From: Verrucomicrobiaceae bacterium
GTDB taxonomy: Bacteria > Verrucomicrobiota > Verrucomicrobiia > Verrucomicrobiales > Verrucomicrobiaceae
Assembly (NCBI GenBank): GCA_027486585.1
Contig: JAIXOU010000115.1
Location: forward strand, 1 to 34,946
DNA: 34,946 nucleotides
Direction: 5' to 3'
Under the pieces are notes generated by a model, which worked only from the letters and a program-made list of their open reading frames with translations, searched no databases and was not told where the DNA came from. The stretch's first letter is position 1. Each line of letters opens with the position of its first letter. Made by a program: the position numbers and the translations under genes. Below, one piece after another: positions 1 through 7,173 of this stretch.

Positions 1-74
1 AGCAGGCCTACGGCCTTATCTTTGAATTCCTGGGTGTAGCGTTGATAAGCTTTCTTGTTCATGGTTTCTGACAT
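1..74 (-). CDS. IS3-family transposase OrfA, N-terminal fragment (partial)
   Basis: The first 24 codons of a gene running off the left edge read MSETMNKKAYQRYTQEFKDK and then AVGL. The RYTQEFKDKAV block is typical of the start of the helix-turn-helix in IS3/IS911-type OrfA proteins, which bind the element ends and, through frameshifting with OrfB, make the transposase. The start at 74 has GGAAA about ten bases upstream; an alternative ATG lies at 62. Family assignment rests on this short stretch and on the terminal repeat found just upstream. Confidence 0.6.
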   Translation of the reverse strand, partial: MSETMNKKAYQRYTQEFKDKAVGL

Positions 75-119
75 CTTGGGTTTCCGATTGCCCTTGGTCC
101 AGAAAGTTAGAGCACCTCA
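1..119 (-). mobile_element. End of an IS3-family insertion sequence (truncated by window edge)
   Basis: The window opens inside an insertion sequence. Read on the minus strand, the element appears to begin at position 119 with TGAGGTGCTCTAACTTTCTG followed by GACC. This matches the general form of IS3-family terminal inverted repeats, which start with TG and carry a TGGAC-like block about 20 bases in. About 45 bases inside that end the orfA reading frame starts at 74. The other end, the second orf and the target duplication lie outside the window, so whether the element is complete cannot be judged. The boundary at 119 is an inference from the motif. Confidence 0.6.
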
Positions 120-179
120 GATGATCTTCGTCCTATCGTCCTGCCAAAGGCAACAGAGCTGATCATCCGACTCCACAAT

Positions 180-446
180 ATGGATTTCAAAATGTCCACC
201 GTATCTATCATTCAAAGCTTTGTTTTGATAGCTGCATCCGTCTCTCTATTTTTTCATCACAACGGAAGCTTCTCCTATATTGGGATCTTAATGATCATCT
301 CTCCATTATTCATGATCTTGAGCGAACGATGGGAATGGCATAAAGCACGTCAAAAGCTCGTGATCGAGCTTTTGGGTGAGCTTGTATCCGAAAACAATCG
401 ACTCCGGCGATCGTTGCCGCCTGATCCGACGTGGCTTGAAAACTAG
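180..446 (+). CDS. Small membrane protein, unknown function
   Basis: This 88-residue protein has two predicted membrane segments, around residues 8-25 and 33-47. A charged tail follows (SERWEWHKARQKL) that looks helical. I recognise no family. The gene starts 60 bases inside the flank of the insertion sequence, so its promoter could have been disrupted or supplied by the element. An in-frame ATG at 192 is an alternative start, and neither has a convincing Shine-Dalgarno. It converges on the racemase-like gene with only two bases between the two stop codons. Reading-frame length and membrane pattern support a real gene, but modestly. Confidence 0.45.
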   Translation: MDFKMSTVSIIQSFVLIAASVSLFFHHNGSFSYIGILMIISPLFMILSERWEWHKARQKLVIELLGELVSENNRLRRSLPPDPTWLEN

Positions 447-448
447 GC

Positions 449-1702
449 TCACATTTTCAACCGCTGCCAGACCTGCGGCAGCTTAGTCTCAATCAGCTTA
501 CGAGTTGTCATTGGGATCCGCTCCGGTGTCATTGGTACATTCACGGTGTCTTCACGCTGCAGATCTCCTGGCAAGCGGCCGTATTTAAAGACTTTGTCCA
601 AAGCACCTTCAGCCGTGATGGGCAGGTCTTTGCGAATCGGATTCGGAATGGAGATATAGAAGCTATCCTTCGCGTTATTTTGAGCCTGATGATTCCTGAG
701 CTTGGCCGAGGCCAAAGCACGAAAAAGCTCGCGAGCCGTCCATTCAGCTGGATTTACATACGACAAAGTTGGAGCAATCAAGCCTTCGAAGGCGGCCTCG
801 CTGCGTAGCTTCACAAAGGCTGAATCGATCTCGGTCTGAGCCAACGGAAAATGTGTGCAACCAAGAACGATGGTACTAAGTGGAGCTTTAGCTCCGCTCT
901 CCAAATGCGCCGTTACAAGTGCCCGCGCATCCAAGCCAGAGCGCTCGGCAACGCTTTCTTTAAAGGCAGGATCACCCTCGATCACGCCTGCGAGATTGGC
1001 ACTCCCCTGCTGGGTAACGGCGGGAATGCTACGACCCGCTCGACCGAGCGTCTGCCCGATAACGCGCGGATAAGCCCCGCTGGCACAGGTGCCCACTGTG
1101 GCCAGCACGCCGACAGCGCCCTCTCCATGGGCTTCCTGCACACCGCGAGCGCCAGCCTCAACCACACCGACCACAATGACAGGCAGTCCCCAATGTTTCA
1201 GCGCATCGCGAATGTCCTCGATCCCATAGGCCGTGGCCGTATTGCAGGCAATGACAAGGGCTTTCACCGGTGGTTTATCCTGGCGGAAGCTACCACTGAT
1301 CGGATCAAACCAGCGCCTGCCCAGCAGAAAAATCGCATCCTTCACGATCAGCTCACGCAGGTAATCCGTACGGCCTACACTGGAATAATTGCCGTAGGGC
1401 ATGTTCGCCTGGTCGCCAAAATAAATGAAGCGTTCATCGGCAAAATCGGGCTGCCCATCAGCACCTGGTTTCAGCGAATCATTGTGAAACAGATCCAAAC
1501 TCAGAATGGCCTCTAAAACCGTGAGTCCGCCTATTCCCGAATCAAAAACGCCAATCGGTAGATGCCGGATATCCTCACGATAAGCAGCCATGTCAAAGCT
1601 ATACGCCGCATCTCCCGCGGGATGAGCTGCCGCATGTTCCTTGAGATCGACAGCCATGACAGACCAATCGAGCAGCAGAAATAAAGTGAGGATCTTTTTC
1701 AT
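449..1702 (-). CDS. Exported glutamate/aspartate racemase-like protein (MurI family)
   Basis: The core from about residue 48 is the MurI fold. It has GVFDSGIGGLTVL near 51-63, the first catalytic cysteine in IACNTATAYG (Cys153), and the second in VLGCTHFPL (Cys282). MurI interconverts L- and D-glutamate for peptidoglycan in the cytoplasm. This protein is odd in three ways: it begins with a hydrophobic signal-like segment (MKKILTLFLLLDWSVMA), it has insertions between the core motifs, and it reaches 417 residues against about 265 for MurI. The last 90 or so residues match nothing I know. It may be a periplasmic amino-acid racemase rather than the essential MurI. It overlaps the upstream cdd gene by four bases, implying co-translation. 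Confidence 0.85.
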   Translation of the reverse strand: MKKILTLFLLLDWSVMAVDLKEHAAAHPAGDAAYSFDMAAYREDIRHLPIGVFDSGIGGLTVLEAILSLDLFHNDSLKPGADGQPDFADERFIYFGDQANMPYGNYSSVGRTDYLRELIVKDAIFLLGRRWFDPISGSFRQDKPPVKALVIACNTATAYGIEDIRDALKHWGLPVIVVGVVEAGARGVQEAHGEGAVGVLATVGTCASGAYPRVIGQTLGRAGRSIPAVTQQGSANLAGVIEGDPAFKESVAERSGLDARALVTAHLESGAKAPLSTIVLGCTHFPLAQTEIDSAFVKLRSEAAFEGLIAPTLSYVNPAEWTARELFRALASAKLRNHQAQNNAKDSFYISIPNPIRKDLPITAEGALDKVFKYGRLPGDLQREDTVNVPMTPERIPMTTRKLIETKLPQVWQRLKM

Positions 1703-2115
1703 GACGGAATAACAAACGCTTCAGGCAATAATTCAGCCATGGTCCGCGTGACCGGATTGCCATCACGGAGAAATATCACTTCAGTCAGACCATCGGCCAT
1801 TGAAAACTCGGCGATGACTTGGCGGCAGGCTCCGCAGGGCGGGAACTCATGACCGAGACAGACCACAGCCATCCGCACCACCTTCATTGAAGTGCCTTCT
1901 TGAGCCACAGCCTGAAAAATGGTGTTTCGCTCAGCACAGATCGTGAGTCCATAACTGGCATTCTCGACATTGCAGCCCGTGTGGATCCGGCCACTCAATG
2001 TCTGCAAAGCGCAGCCGACCCGAAATTTCGAGTACGGCGCATACGCTTGAAGAGCCGCCGTTTCAGCGAGAGCCAGGAGATCGTGCATACGACATGATGG
2101 CACAGAAGGACTCAT
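1699..2115 (-). CDS. cdd: Cytidine deaminase
   Basis: Cytidine deaminase hydrolyses cytidine and deoxycytidine to the uridine forms in pyrimidine salvage. The protein has the small homotetrameric-type layout: YAPYSKFRVGCAL near the start, then CNVENASYGLTICAERN with the zinc-ligand cysteine and catalytic glutamate, then PPCGACRQVIAEF with the two remaining zinc cysteines. The ATG at 2115 is chosen because it overlaps the TGA of the upstream gene (ATGA), typical of translational coupling. A TTG at 2121 and an ATG at 2088 are alternatives. It in turn overlaps the racemase-like gene by four bases, so the three genes look like one operon. Confidence 0.92.
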   Translation of the reverse strand: MSPSVPSCRMHDLLALAETAALQAYAPYSKFRVGCALQTLSGRIHTGCNVENASYGLTICAERNTIFQAVAQEGTSMKVVRMAVVCLGHEFPPCGACRQVIAEFSMADGLTEVIFLRDGNPVTRTMAELLPEAFVIPS

Positions 2116-3158
2116 GAGCAATCACAGCCGCAGCACTCAATGCCATCTCCATCACAGGGATTGCAATCGCAAAGCGATCCACCTTTACTGATGCGGCAAC
2201 TACGAAGGCAATCACAACAGTCACAGCAATTGCACGGATCGTTCGAGCAGCAATCATCACACCTGCGTTTGTATCTTTGAAAAAAGGATTTCGACTCCTT
2301 TTCAGCCGGCTTCTGAGTTCCTTCAATCTGTGACAAACGTTGACCAATCCCATCAATAAGCACCGCATGAAGAAGATCGCGGTTTCTCTGCAAAGGCAAT
2401 GAATCAAAGACCGAACAAAGACTCTGAAAAACACGCTTCATGGGGGATAGAACCGCAGCACGCCGCGTCTCCAAATCTAGATATGAATGAAGCGGATTGA
2501 ACTGATTGCTTCGACGATCCTGCTCCCAGTCATCCCAGGCATCCTGCGCGTAAATTAAAAATCCCAAATCCTGGCCCAGCTGACGCAGAGCAGGATACTG
2601 CTCCTTAGCTCCACTCAAATAAGCCAAGTGCCCCACGATCTCACCGTAAGCCGTTTGCGTTGGCTGTGCGCAGTCGATCAAGCCAGCGTGCGCATGCTCC
2701 TTTCCAACCTGAGTAGCCAGCCAGCTACGGACCTCCTGAACCGGAAAATGCAGGCCATGCAGCAACCCTAGCGCACTTGATATGGGTGCGTCCAGCGCCG
2801 TCCCGCCCAGTTTTGCAAGCCATGACCGCCATCCTCGCTCGTCGGTGCAGTCATCATCAAGTTTAGCATCCAGACCACATAGCGTGACAGCAGCCGCGTA
2901 ATTCAAGAGCGGCCCATCTTGCAAAAGCTCCCTCGGCTCTGCGAATGGATTGCAACAGGTGGCTTTGCTAATGAAAGGTCGGTCCGACGAAAGCGACGCT
3001 CCGAGTAAAACTAAAAAAGTACTATCTCGATTCACCAGCCAGCGTGACCACGCTCCATAGTGATGATGTAAGCTGGTACCAAGTCCGCAAAAAGAAGCTC
3101 TGTAGATGAGCGCTGCCTTGGAGCAGCACATTTGAGGACCTGGTAGATAGCCAAACAT
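2112..3158 (-). CDS. DUF5685-like protein with a cysteine-rich tail
   Basis: The start (MFGYLPGPQM, then YRASFCGLGTSL) and the body resemble the DUF5685 family, found in actinobacteria and others, of unknown function. Two acidic motifs, DDDCTDE at 101-107 and DAWDDWEQD at 206-214, in an all-helical protein recall the paired Asp-rich motifs of isoprenoid synthases. This is a resemblance, not an assignment. The last 49 residues (300-348) hold 17 cysteines in CC, CxC and CxxC spacing, which suggests metal binding or extensive disulfides. It is the first gene of a probable operon with cdd and the racemase-like gene, and its stop overlaps the cdd start. Confidence 0.7.
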   Translation of the reverse strand: MFGYLPGPQMCCSKAALIYRASFCGLGTSLHHHYGAWSRWLVNRDSTFLVLLGASLSSDRPFISKATCCNPFAEPRELLQDGPLLNYAAAVTLCGLDAKLDDDCTDERGWRSWLAKLGGTALDAPISSALGLLHGLHFPVQEVRSWLATQVGKEHAHAGLIDCAQPTQTAYGEIVGHLAYLSGAKEQYPALRQLGQDLGFLIYAQDAWDDWEQDRRSNQFNPLHSYLDLETRRAAVLSPMKRVFQSLCSVFDSLPLQRNRDLLHAVLIDGIGQRLSQIEGTQKPAEKESKSFFQRYKRRCDDCCSNDPCNCCDCCDCLRSCRISKGGSLCDCNPCDGDGIECCGCDCS

Positions 3159-3201
3159 TGAACCAATCTACCCAAAGCGCCTGAAGCGATCAATGCATTT
3201 G

Positions 3202-3230
3202 AGAACTGTAGTTACAGCGTCTTAAACTCC
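3202..3230 (+). repeat. Left direct repeat flanking vapBC (copy of DUF1080 gene 3' end)
   Basis: This 29-base stretch matches 4035-4063 at 24 of 29 positions in the same orientation. Its core is TTACAGCGTCTTAAACTCC, against TTACAGAGTCTTAAACTTC. The right-hand copy is the stop codon and last codons of the DUF1080 gene plus ten bases downstream. This left copy is an isolated remnant. Together they bracket the vapBC pair like attachment-site duplications, though no integrase is present. Confidence 0.6.
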
Positions 3231-3252
3231 GCAGTAGAGAACGAAATCATGA

Positions 3253-3684
3253 CTAAGGTGAGCAGACAAAGGGATCATTGGGTGAGAGTGCCATGAAGTG
3301 TCGGAGATTAAGAGTCAGCAGTTTATGACATGAGACAGCTTTAGCGCCAACGAGGTGTATGGCATCATAAATGGCCCCGCTAGAACAGTTCTGACGGACC
3401 GTCAAACTCATGGCATTCTCATAGTCCCGATTCCCCAACGGAATAATCGTGAAGTGAGGAAGAATGGAAGCTTGTATGAGGCGTTGGACATCTCCAGGCA
3501 GTAACTTAGGTCTTAATGGCAGAGCCGAGAGTGTGGCAAAAAGCTCCGCCAAAGCATGAGTGGTCAGGCACCCTTGAATCTGACCAGCTTGCACCGCTTG
3601 TAGATGCGGAAAGGCTATCGCATGATGGGGGTGATTTTGCAAAAGTGCTGCGACGACTGTGGAGGTATCAAAACAAATTTTCAT
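3253..3684 (-). CDS. vapC: PIN-domain toxin, VapC family
   Basis: PIN-domain ribonucleases of VapC type cleave tRNA or rRNA and are held inactive by the cognate antitoxin. The protein has the first acidic motif at the start (KICFDTSTVVAALL), a THALAELFATLS segment carrying the second conserved acid, and the third acidic region SSGAIYDAIHLVGA. These are the expected metal-binding positions. The ATG at 3684 fits PIN proteins that start just before the first aspartate; a TTG lies six bases upstream. It follows the AbrB-type antitoxin with six bases between stop and start, the standard antitoxin-first order. Confidence 0.85.
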   Translation of the reverse strand: MKICFDTSTVVAALLQNHPHHAIAFPHLQAVQAGQIQGCLTTHALAELFATLSALPLRPKLLPGDVQRLIQASILPHFTIIPLGNRDYENAMSLTVRQNCSSGAIYDAIHLVGAKAVSCHKLLTLNLRHFMALSPNDPFVCSP

Positions 3685-3690
3685 GGTCAA

Positions 3691-3960
3691 TTATAACCCT
3701 CCCATTTGCTGGCTACGCTGATCCCGCTGCTGGTCGATAAAACTGCTTATATCCCAAGCAGAAACTGGCACTTCGCTGGAACAAACCATGACTCCCGCTT
3801 CCGTAGAAATAGGAGAAGCTGGGTGCAGCGGACGCAGCATGATGCCGTCTGCCTCGATTTTAACCTCTAGCTCATCCCCAGATTGAAGGGAAAAGTAGTC
3901 CCTCAAGCTTTTCGGGACAACCAGCCGATGCATTTTGTCTAGAGTTAGCGTCATGGGCAT
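3691..3960 (-). CDS. vapB: AbrB/SpoVT-type antitoxin, VapB family
   Basis: The N-terminal 45 or so residues have the swapped-hairpin AbrB pattern: LTLDKMHRLVVPKSLRDYF followed by SGDELEVKIEADGIMLRPL. Such domains bind DNA and autoregulate the toxin-antitoxin operon, and the C-terminal tail (SAWDISSFIDQQ) would contact VapC. The start is uncertain. The ATG at 3960 and the ATG at 3954 both fit, and an upstream TTG at 4002 would place the apparent promoter inside the gene. Because the -10-like box ends at 3962, the 3954 start would give an almost leaderless message. Confidence 0.8.
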   Translation of the reverse strand: MPMTLTLDKMHRLVVPKSLRDYFSLQSGDELEVKIEADGIMLRPLHPASPISTEAGVMVCSSEVPVSAWDISSFIDQQRDQRSQQMGGL

Positions 3961-3961
3961 G

Positions 3962-3990
3962 ATTTTGCCATTTGGGCTGGCATTTGTCAA
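3962..3990 (-). promoter_or_regulatory. Candidate vapBC promoter with overlapping operator-like inverted repeat
   Basis: On the minus strand TTGACA (3985-3990) is followed 17 bases later by CAAAAT (3962-3967), a sigma70-like pair just upstream of vapB. An inverted repeat TGCCA-N7-TGGCA (3966-3970 and 3978-3982) lies in the spacer and touches the -10 box, the place where an autoregulating antitoxin would bind. The call depends on the motif match only. Confidence 0.45.
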
Positions 3991-4034
3991 TAAAAGGGCC
4001 AATTTTTAGCCTCTTATCTGTAAGATTGAGAAGA

Positions 4035-4063
4035 AGAACCGCAATTACAGAGTCTTAAACTTC
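4035..4063 (+). repeat. Right direct repeat flanking vapBC (3' end of DUF1080 gene)
   Basis: This is the partner of the repeat at 3202-3230, with 24 of 29 identical positions. It comprises the stop codon region of the DUF1080 gene (minus strand, stop at 4045) and ten bases beyond. The matching remnant on the other side of vapBC suggests that the pair arrived by, or was bracketed by, duplication of this gene end. Confidence 0.6.
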
Positions 4064-4719
4064 ACGTTCTTCCAGCAGACGGCGTAAGGACCGTCGCCTT
4101 TTTTGATGCCATGGACTTGGAAGCCGATATTACCTTCAGGGTCACCGGGTTGGGTGAAGTCAGCGGTTTTCACTCCGTTGACGTAGCTTTGATAATGGTC
4201 TCCTTGGACGACGATCCGGTAGTGGTTCCACTCGCCCTTTTTAAAAGCGGCTTTGGCTTCGTCAGTGCGGACGGCTTCGGTCTTGGTCAGAATGCTCCAC
4301 CAGGTGCCACGGCGGGCCTCGTCATAAAAATCACCGGCGGTGCCGTTTACAGCGATCTCACATTGGGGGCCGAAAAGGCGACCCGCAGGGAGTGGCTTAC
4401 CGCCTTTGCTGCCTTCTGGCGCAGGGTCGCCCTCCTTGGCCAAATGACTGCGCACTTGGACGCCTGAATTCAGCTGATCATCGACCTTCACTTCAAACTG
4501 GAGCTCAAAGTCCTTGAAGGGGCCTTTCATGAGAAAGGTATTCGGACTGCCATCAACCGTGGTCCCGATCAGCGTGCCGTTTTCCACTTTGTAAGTAGCT
4601 GTACCACTGACGACTTGGGCATCGCCCAGTCCATCTTTGAACCACTCCTGCCAGCCGTCCTCGGCTTGGGCATTGAGTGAAAGGGCAGCGATGCAGGAAA
4701 GGAGAAGTTGGTGTTTCAT
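4045..4719 (-). CDS. Secreted DUF1080 protein (putative glycoside hydrolase-like)
   Basis: DUF1080 (3-keto-disaccharide hydrolase-like) domains are concanavalin-type beta-sandwiches abundant in Verrucomicrobiota and Planctomycetota. They are thought to act on sugars, often with Gfo/Idh/MocA oxidoreductases. The sequence shows a signal peptide (MKHQLLLSCIAALSLNAQA), then the typical blocks GWQEWFKDG, DFELQFEVKV, NSGVQVRSHL, EWNHYRIVVQGDHYQSYVNG and GNIGFQVHG. The ATG at 4719 is chosen because it starts the signal peptide directly; a start at 4755 would add an unlikely charged leader. Its 3' end is duplicated beyond vapBC at 3202-3230. The enzyme activity is not established from sequence. Confidence 0.88.
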   Translation of the reverse strand: MKHQLLLSCIAALSLNAQAEDGWQEWFKDGLGDAQVVSGTATYKVENGTLIGTTVDGSPNTFLMKGPFKDFELQFEVKVDDQLNSGVQVRSHLAKEGDPAPEGSKGGKPLPAGRLFGPQCEIAVNGTAGDFYDEARRGTWWSILTKTEAVRTDEAKAAFKKGEWNHYRIVVQGDHYQSYVNGVKTADFTQPGDPEGNIGFQVHGIKKGDGPYAVCWKNVKFKTL

Positions 4720-4782
4720 GAGAAAACTACAACGCCACTCACGCCGAGAATCCATCCAAAGTCCTCAAAAAGCCCATTATCA

Positions 4783-4830
4783 TTAAGGTATCTTAATTAA
4801 ATGACCCATTTTTATGGGGTTAATACCCCA
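4783..4830. promoter_or_regulatory. Two short palindromes between divergent genes
   Basis: The AT-rich space between the DUF1080 gene and the small plus-strand gene at 4902 holds TTAAG-GTAT-CTTAA (4783-4796) and TGGGGT-TAAT-ACCCCA (4815-4830). Both are perfect inverted repeats of the size of dimeric repressor operators. A possible binder is the ribbon-helix-helix-like protein encoded at 4902. This is inference from position; neither hairpin has a convincing U-run. Confidence 0.35.
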
Positions 4831-4901
4831 AAATAATCCAATTCAAACTTGATCACTCAAGAGAACTCGGTTTTAATGGCATTTAATCAGGGTTTTAATC
4901 C

Positions 4902-5147
4902 ATGGCACGCCCCACTAACAACTTCGATTCGGTCACCATGACCATCGCAGTCACTCCCCAGATCAAGATGTATCTGGAGGATCTGACAGCCGATGGCATG
5001 TACGGGTGCAGCCCGTCCGAAGCCGCACGTCTGCTCATTGCGCAGGCGTTGGAGCAGAAGTTGAAAGAGGGAGCGCTGACTCGGAGAAAATTCATTGTTC
5101 AAAATGGTGATGTGCTGTCCACCGCAGCATCCGCCCTACCCTCATAG
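4902..5147 (+). CDS. Small ribbon-helix-helix-like protein
   Basis: Residues 9-55 read as a short beta strand (DSVTMTIAVTPQ) followed by two helices (KMYLEDLTADGMYG and PSEAARLLIAQALEQKL). This is the layout of MetJ/Arc/CopG ribbon-helix-helix DNA-binding proteins, often antitoxins or plasmid regulators. No specific family is recognised. It is followed after six bases by another small gene on the same strand, so the pair may be a regulatory or toxin-antitoxin-like unit. Palindromes upstream at 4783-4830 could be its operator. Confidence 0.6.
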   Translation: MARPTNNFDSVTMTIAVTPQIKMYLEDLTADGMYGCSPSEAARLLIAQALEQKLKEGALTRRKFIVQNGDVLSTAASALPS

Positions 5148-5153
5148 CTCCCA

Positions 5154-5357
5154 ATGCCAACGCAACTCGAACTTCAAAGTGATACCATGGTCTTTGCCAC
5201 CATGATGACGTTGGAACTTCATGATCGCGATCGCAGTCTGAAGGGCGGCTGGAAATCTGATACTCGCCTGGAAATGCTAGCTCACGAGATCGTGCGCTAC
5301 ATGCCCGATCTGGCGGACATGCTGGTCACTAATGGCAAACAGAAGTTGGCAGCTTAA
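5154..5357 (+). CDS. Small protein of unknown function, partner of the RHH-like gene
   Basis: This 67-residue soluble, mostly helical protein (for example LEMLAHEIVRYMPDLADMLV) has no motif I recognise. It starts six bases after the stop of the ribbon-helix-helix-like gene, so the two are probably co-transcribed. It converges on the FHA gene with nine bases between stop codons. It might be an unrecognised partner of the upstream regulator, but nothing in it looks like a known toxin. Confidence 0.5.
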   Translation: MPTQLELQSDTMVFATMMTLELHDRDRSLKGGWKSDTRLEMLAHEIVRYMPDLADMLVTNGKQKLAA

Positions 5358-5366
5358 CACAGCCAC

Positions 5367-6704
5367 TTAACTTTCCGCTTTATTGGGGAATGCTGATCCC
5401 TTCAGAGTGATACGCTCAGATTTCATGGGGATTCCGCGCGGGCGAGGAGTGATCGTCTCAGCAGAAACCACACGAGGCACAATTCGATTGGTGGTGAAGG
5501 ATGGAGTCGTTGAATCGGGAATCGATTCGATGACTTCTGCGACCTGAACCTCATCCGAAATGGATTCAGATCCACTCGCTTCCCCAAGCCTCTGCTTCTT
5601 TATTACAAGCGTCTGGCACTGAGCTTCGAGTTGACGGTGTCGTTCTTTTGCAGTTTGAACAAGCCGAGTTTGCTCAGCTAATTCAGCTTTGTGTGAGGCC
5701 AGCTGCTTTTGAAGATCTTCGACTGCCTCGGTGAGTTCTTCATACTCATCCTGCAAGGCAGTGAGACTGGTAATAAGTGTGCCATTTCTTTCCTCGGCTT
5801 CACGGTTTTCAACCAGCACTTGGGCAAGCTTTGCCTCAGCCGACTGAAGATCCTGTTTTACTGCATTAGCCCGCTGTTCCTGCTCTGGAATCTCCGCACT
5901 GAGGGCGTTGGCTTGACTTTGATGCGTGGCGACAAGCGACTGCAACTCTTGGCGGCTGACTTCCAGCACCTCTATTTGCTGCTTAAGCTCAATGATTGTT
6001 TGTTCAGCTTGTTTCGCCTCATCACTAAGCTGCTTGAGACGTGCCGCCTCATTTTTTTCCTGGGCAGCAAGGGCTTCTGCGACTTGTTGCCGAAGATTTT
6101 CGAGCCGTTGCTCTTCTTGTGCTTTTTCTGCGCCTAGCTTCTTCAGATCTGACGCTTCCTTTTCCTGCTGAGCCGACAGCTCCTTCACCGCATGAGCGAC
6201 GGCTTCTTGACTCGCGTCGAGTTTTTTGAGCGCTGCAGTTTTCTCTTCCTGCTCCGCGACCAAGGTCTGGATCGACGCCATCAAAGCAACCTGACGAGCC
6301 TCAGCCAACTCCGCAGCCTTCTGGAAGTCTGCCAGTCGTTTTTCCTGCGTAGCGGTTTCTACTTGTTTGGCTTTGTTTTCGTCTGAATCAACCTTTGAAA
6401 GCGGCGGTAGCGGCGCTTCTTCTGCATCCAAAAGAGCCTTGAGAGGACCAAAAGCCAGCCGATCACCATGCCGCAAAGGGTAATTCTGGACGCGCTGGTC
6501 ATTCACGAAAGTGCCAGCGCCAACATCCACTTCGCTGACCATCATCCGTCCATCCGAAGTGACCAAAATTTCCGCATGACGTGGCGAGATCAAATCATCA
6601 TCGACAACCACACTATTACCCTCACTTCGACCAATGGTGATGGTTTCCGTGAGAAAAACCTCCACTTCTTGCCCATCTTCGAGAATGAATGTCAATTTTG
6701 CCAT
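5367..6704 (-). CDS. FHA-domain coiled-coil protein
   Basis: The N-terminal ~90 residues form a forkhead-associated domain, which binds phosphothreonine peptides. They show the conserved GRS at 25-27, the SPRH block at 40-43 and the Asn of TFVNDQRV at 68. From about residue 105 to 370 the protein is a long coiled coil rich in E, A, K and Q. A basic tail with proline and threonine (PRVVSAETITPRPRG) follows. There is no signal peptide or membrane segment, so it probably acts as a cytoplasmic scaffold reading Ser/Thr kinase signals. No kinase gene lies nearby. The following gcvH gene is separated by 79 bases. Confidence 0.85.
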   Translation of the reverse strand: MAKLTFILEDGQEVEVFLTETITIGRSEGNSVVVDDDLISPRHAEILVTSDGRMMVSEVDVGAGTFVNDQRVQNYPLRHGDRLAFGPLKALLDAEEAPLPPLSKVDSDENKAKQVETATQEKRLADFQKAAELAEARQVALMASIQTLVAEQEEKTAALKKLDASQEAVAHAVKELSAQQEKEASDLKKLGAEKAQEEQRLENLRQQVAEALAAQEKNEAARLKQLSDEAKQAEQTIIELKQQIEVLEVSRQELQSLVATHQSQANALSAEIPEQEQRANAVKQDLQSAEAKLAQVLVENREAEERNGTLITSLTALQDEYEELTEAVEDLQKQLASHKAELAEQTRLVQTAKERHRQLEAQCQTLVIKKQRLGEASGSESISDEVQVAEVIESIPDSTTPSFTTNRIVPRVVSAETITPRPRGIPMKSERITLKGSAFPNKAES

Positions 6705-6783
6705 GATGTCACAGAAACGCCGCTAGACGCGTGCCAGCAATGACTACGACTTACAAAGAATCAACGAAGCATTTACTTAAAGC

Positions 6784-7161
6784 TCAACCAATATGCGCTT
6801 TGTACGCTGCTGCATCCATCAAAGCAGAAGATTCAGCCTGATCCGCAGCTTTGATTTTAAAAATCCAGCCATCGGTATAAGGCGCCGTATTGATCAACGC
6901 CGGATTAGCAGACAGAGCTTCATTGACCTCGACGATCTCGCCACTGATAGGACTGTAGATGTCACTGGCAGCCTTCACAGACTCGATCACGCAGACCTGT
7001 TGGCCAGCTTTCACCACCCCGAGCTTCGGCAGATCGACAAAAACAACGTCCGTGAGTTCAGCCTGAGCATGGTCCGTGATTCCTACAGGGGAGATCGACT
7101 GAGTAGGATCTACCCACTCATGGGAGTCGCGGAATCGAAGGTGATCGGGGACGGTGCTCAT
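6784..7161 (-). CDS. gcvH: Glycine cleavage system H protein
   Basis: GcvH is the lipoyl carrier that shuttles the aminomethyl group between the P, T and L proteins of glycine cleavage. The 125-residue protein has the expected length and motifs: HEWVDPTQSISPVGITDHAQ at the start and the lipoylation site VIESVKAASDIYSPISGEI with Lys63. Of the system only gcvH is here. gcvP and gcvT are not in the window, so the genes are scattered or the protein serves only lipoate relay. It lies 12 bases downstream of leuD, probably in one transcript. Confidence 0.95.
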   Translation of the reverse strand: MSTVPDHLRFRDSHEWVDPTQSISPVGITDHAQAELTDVVFVDLPKLGVVKAGQQVCVIESVKAASDIYSPISGEIVEVNEALSANPALINTAPYTDGWIFKIKAADQAESSALMDAAAYKAHIG

Positions 7162-7173
7162 AAGCTGCGGGTA

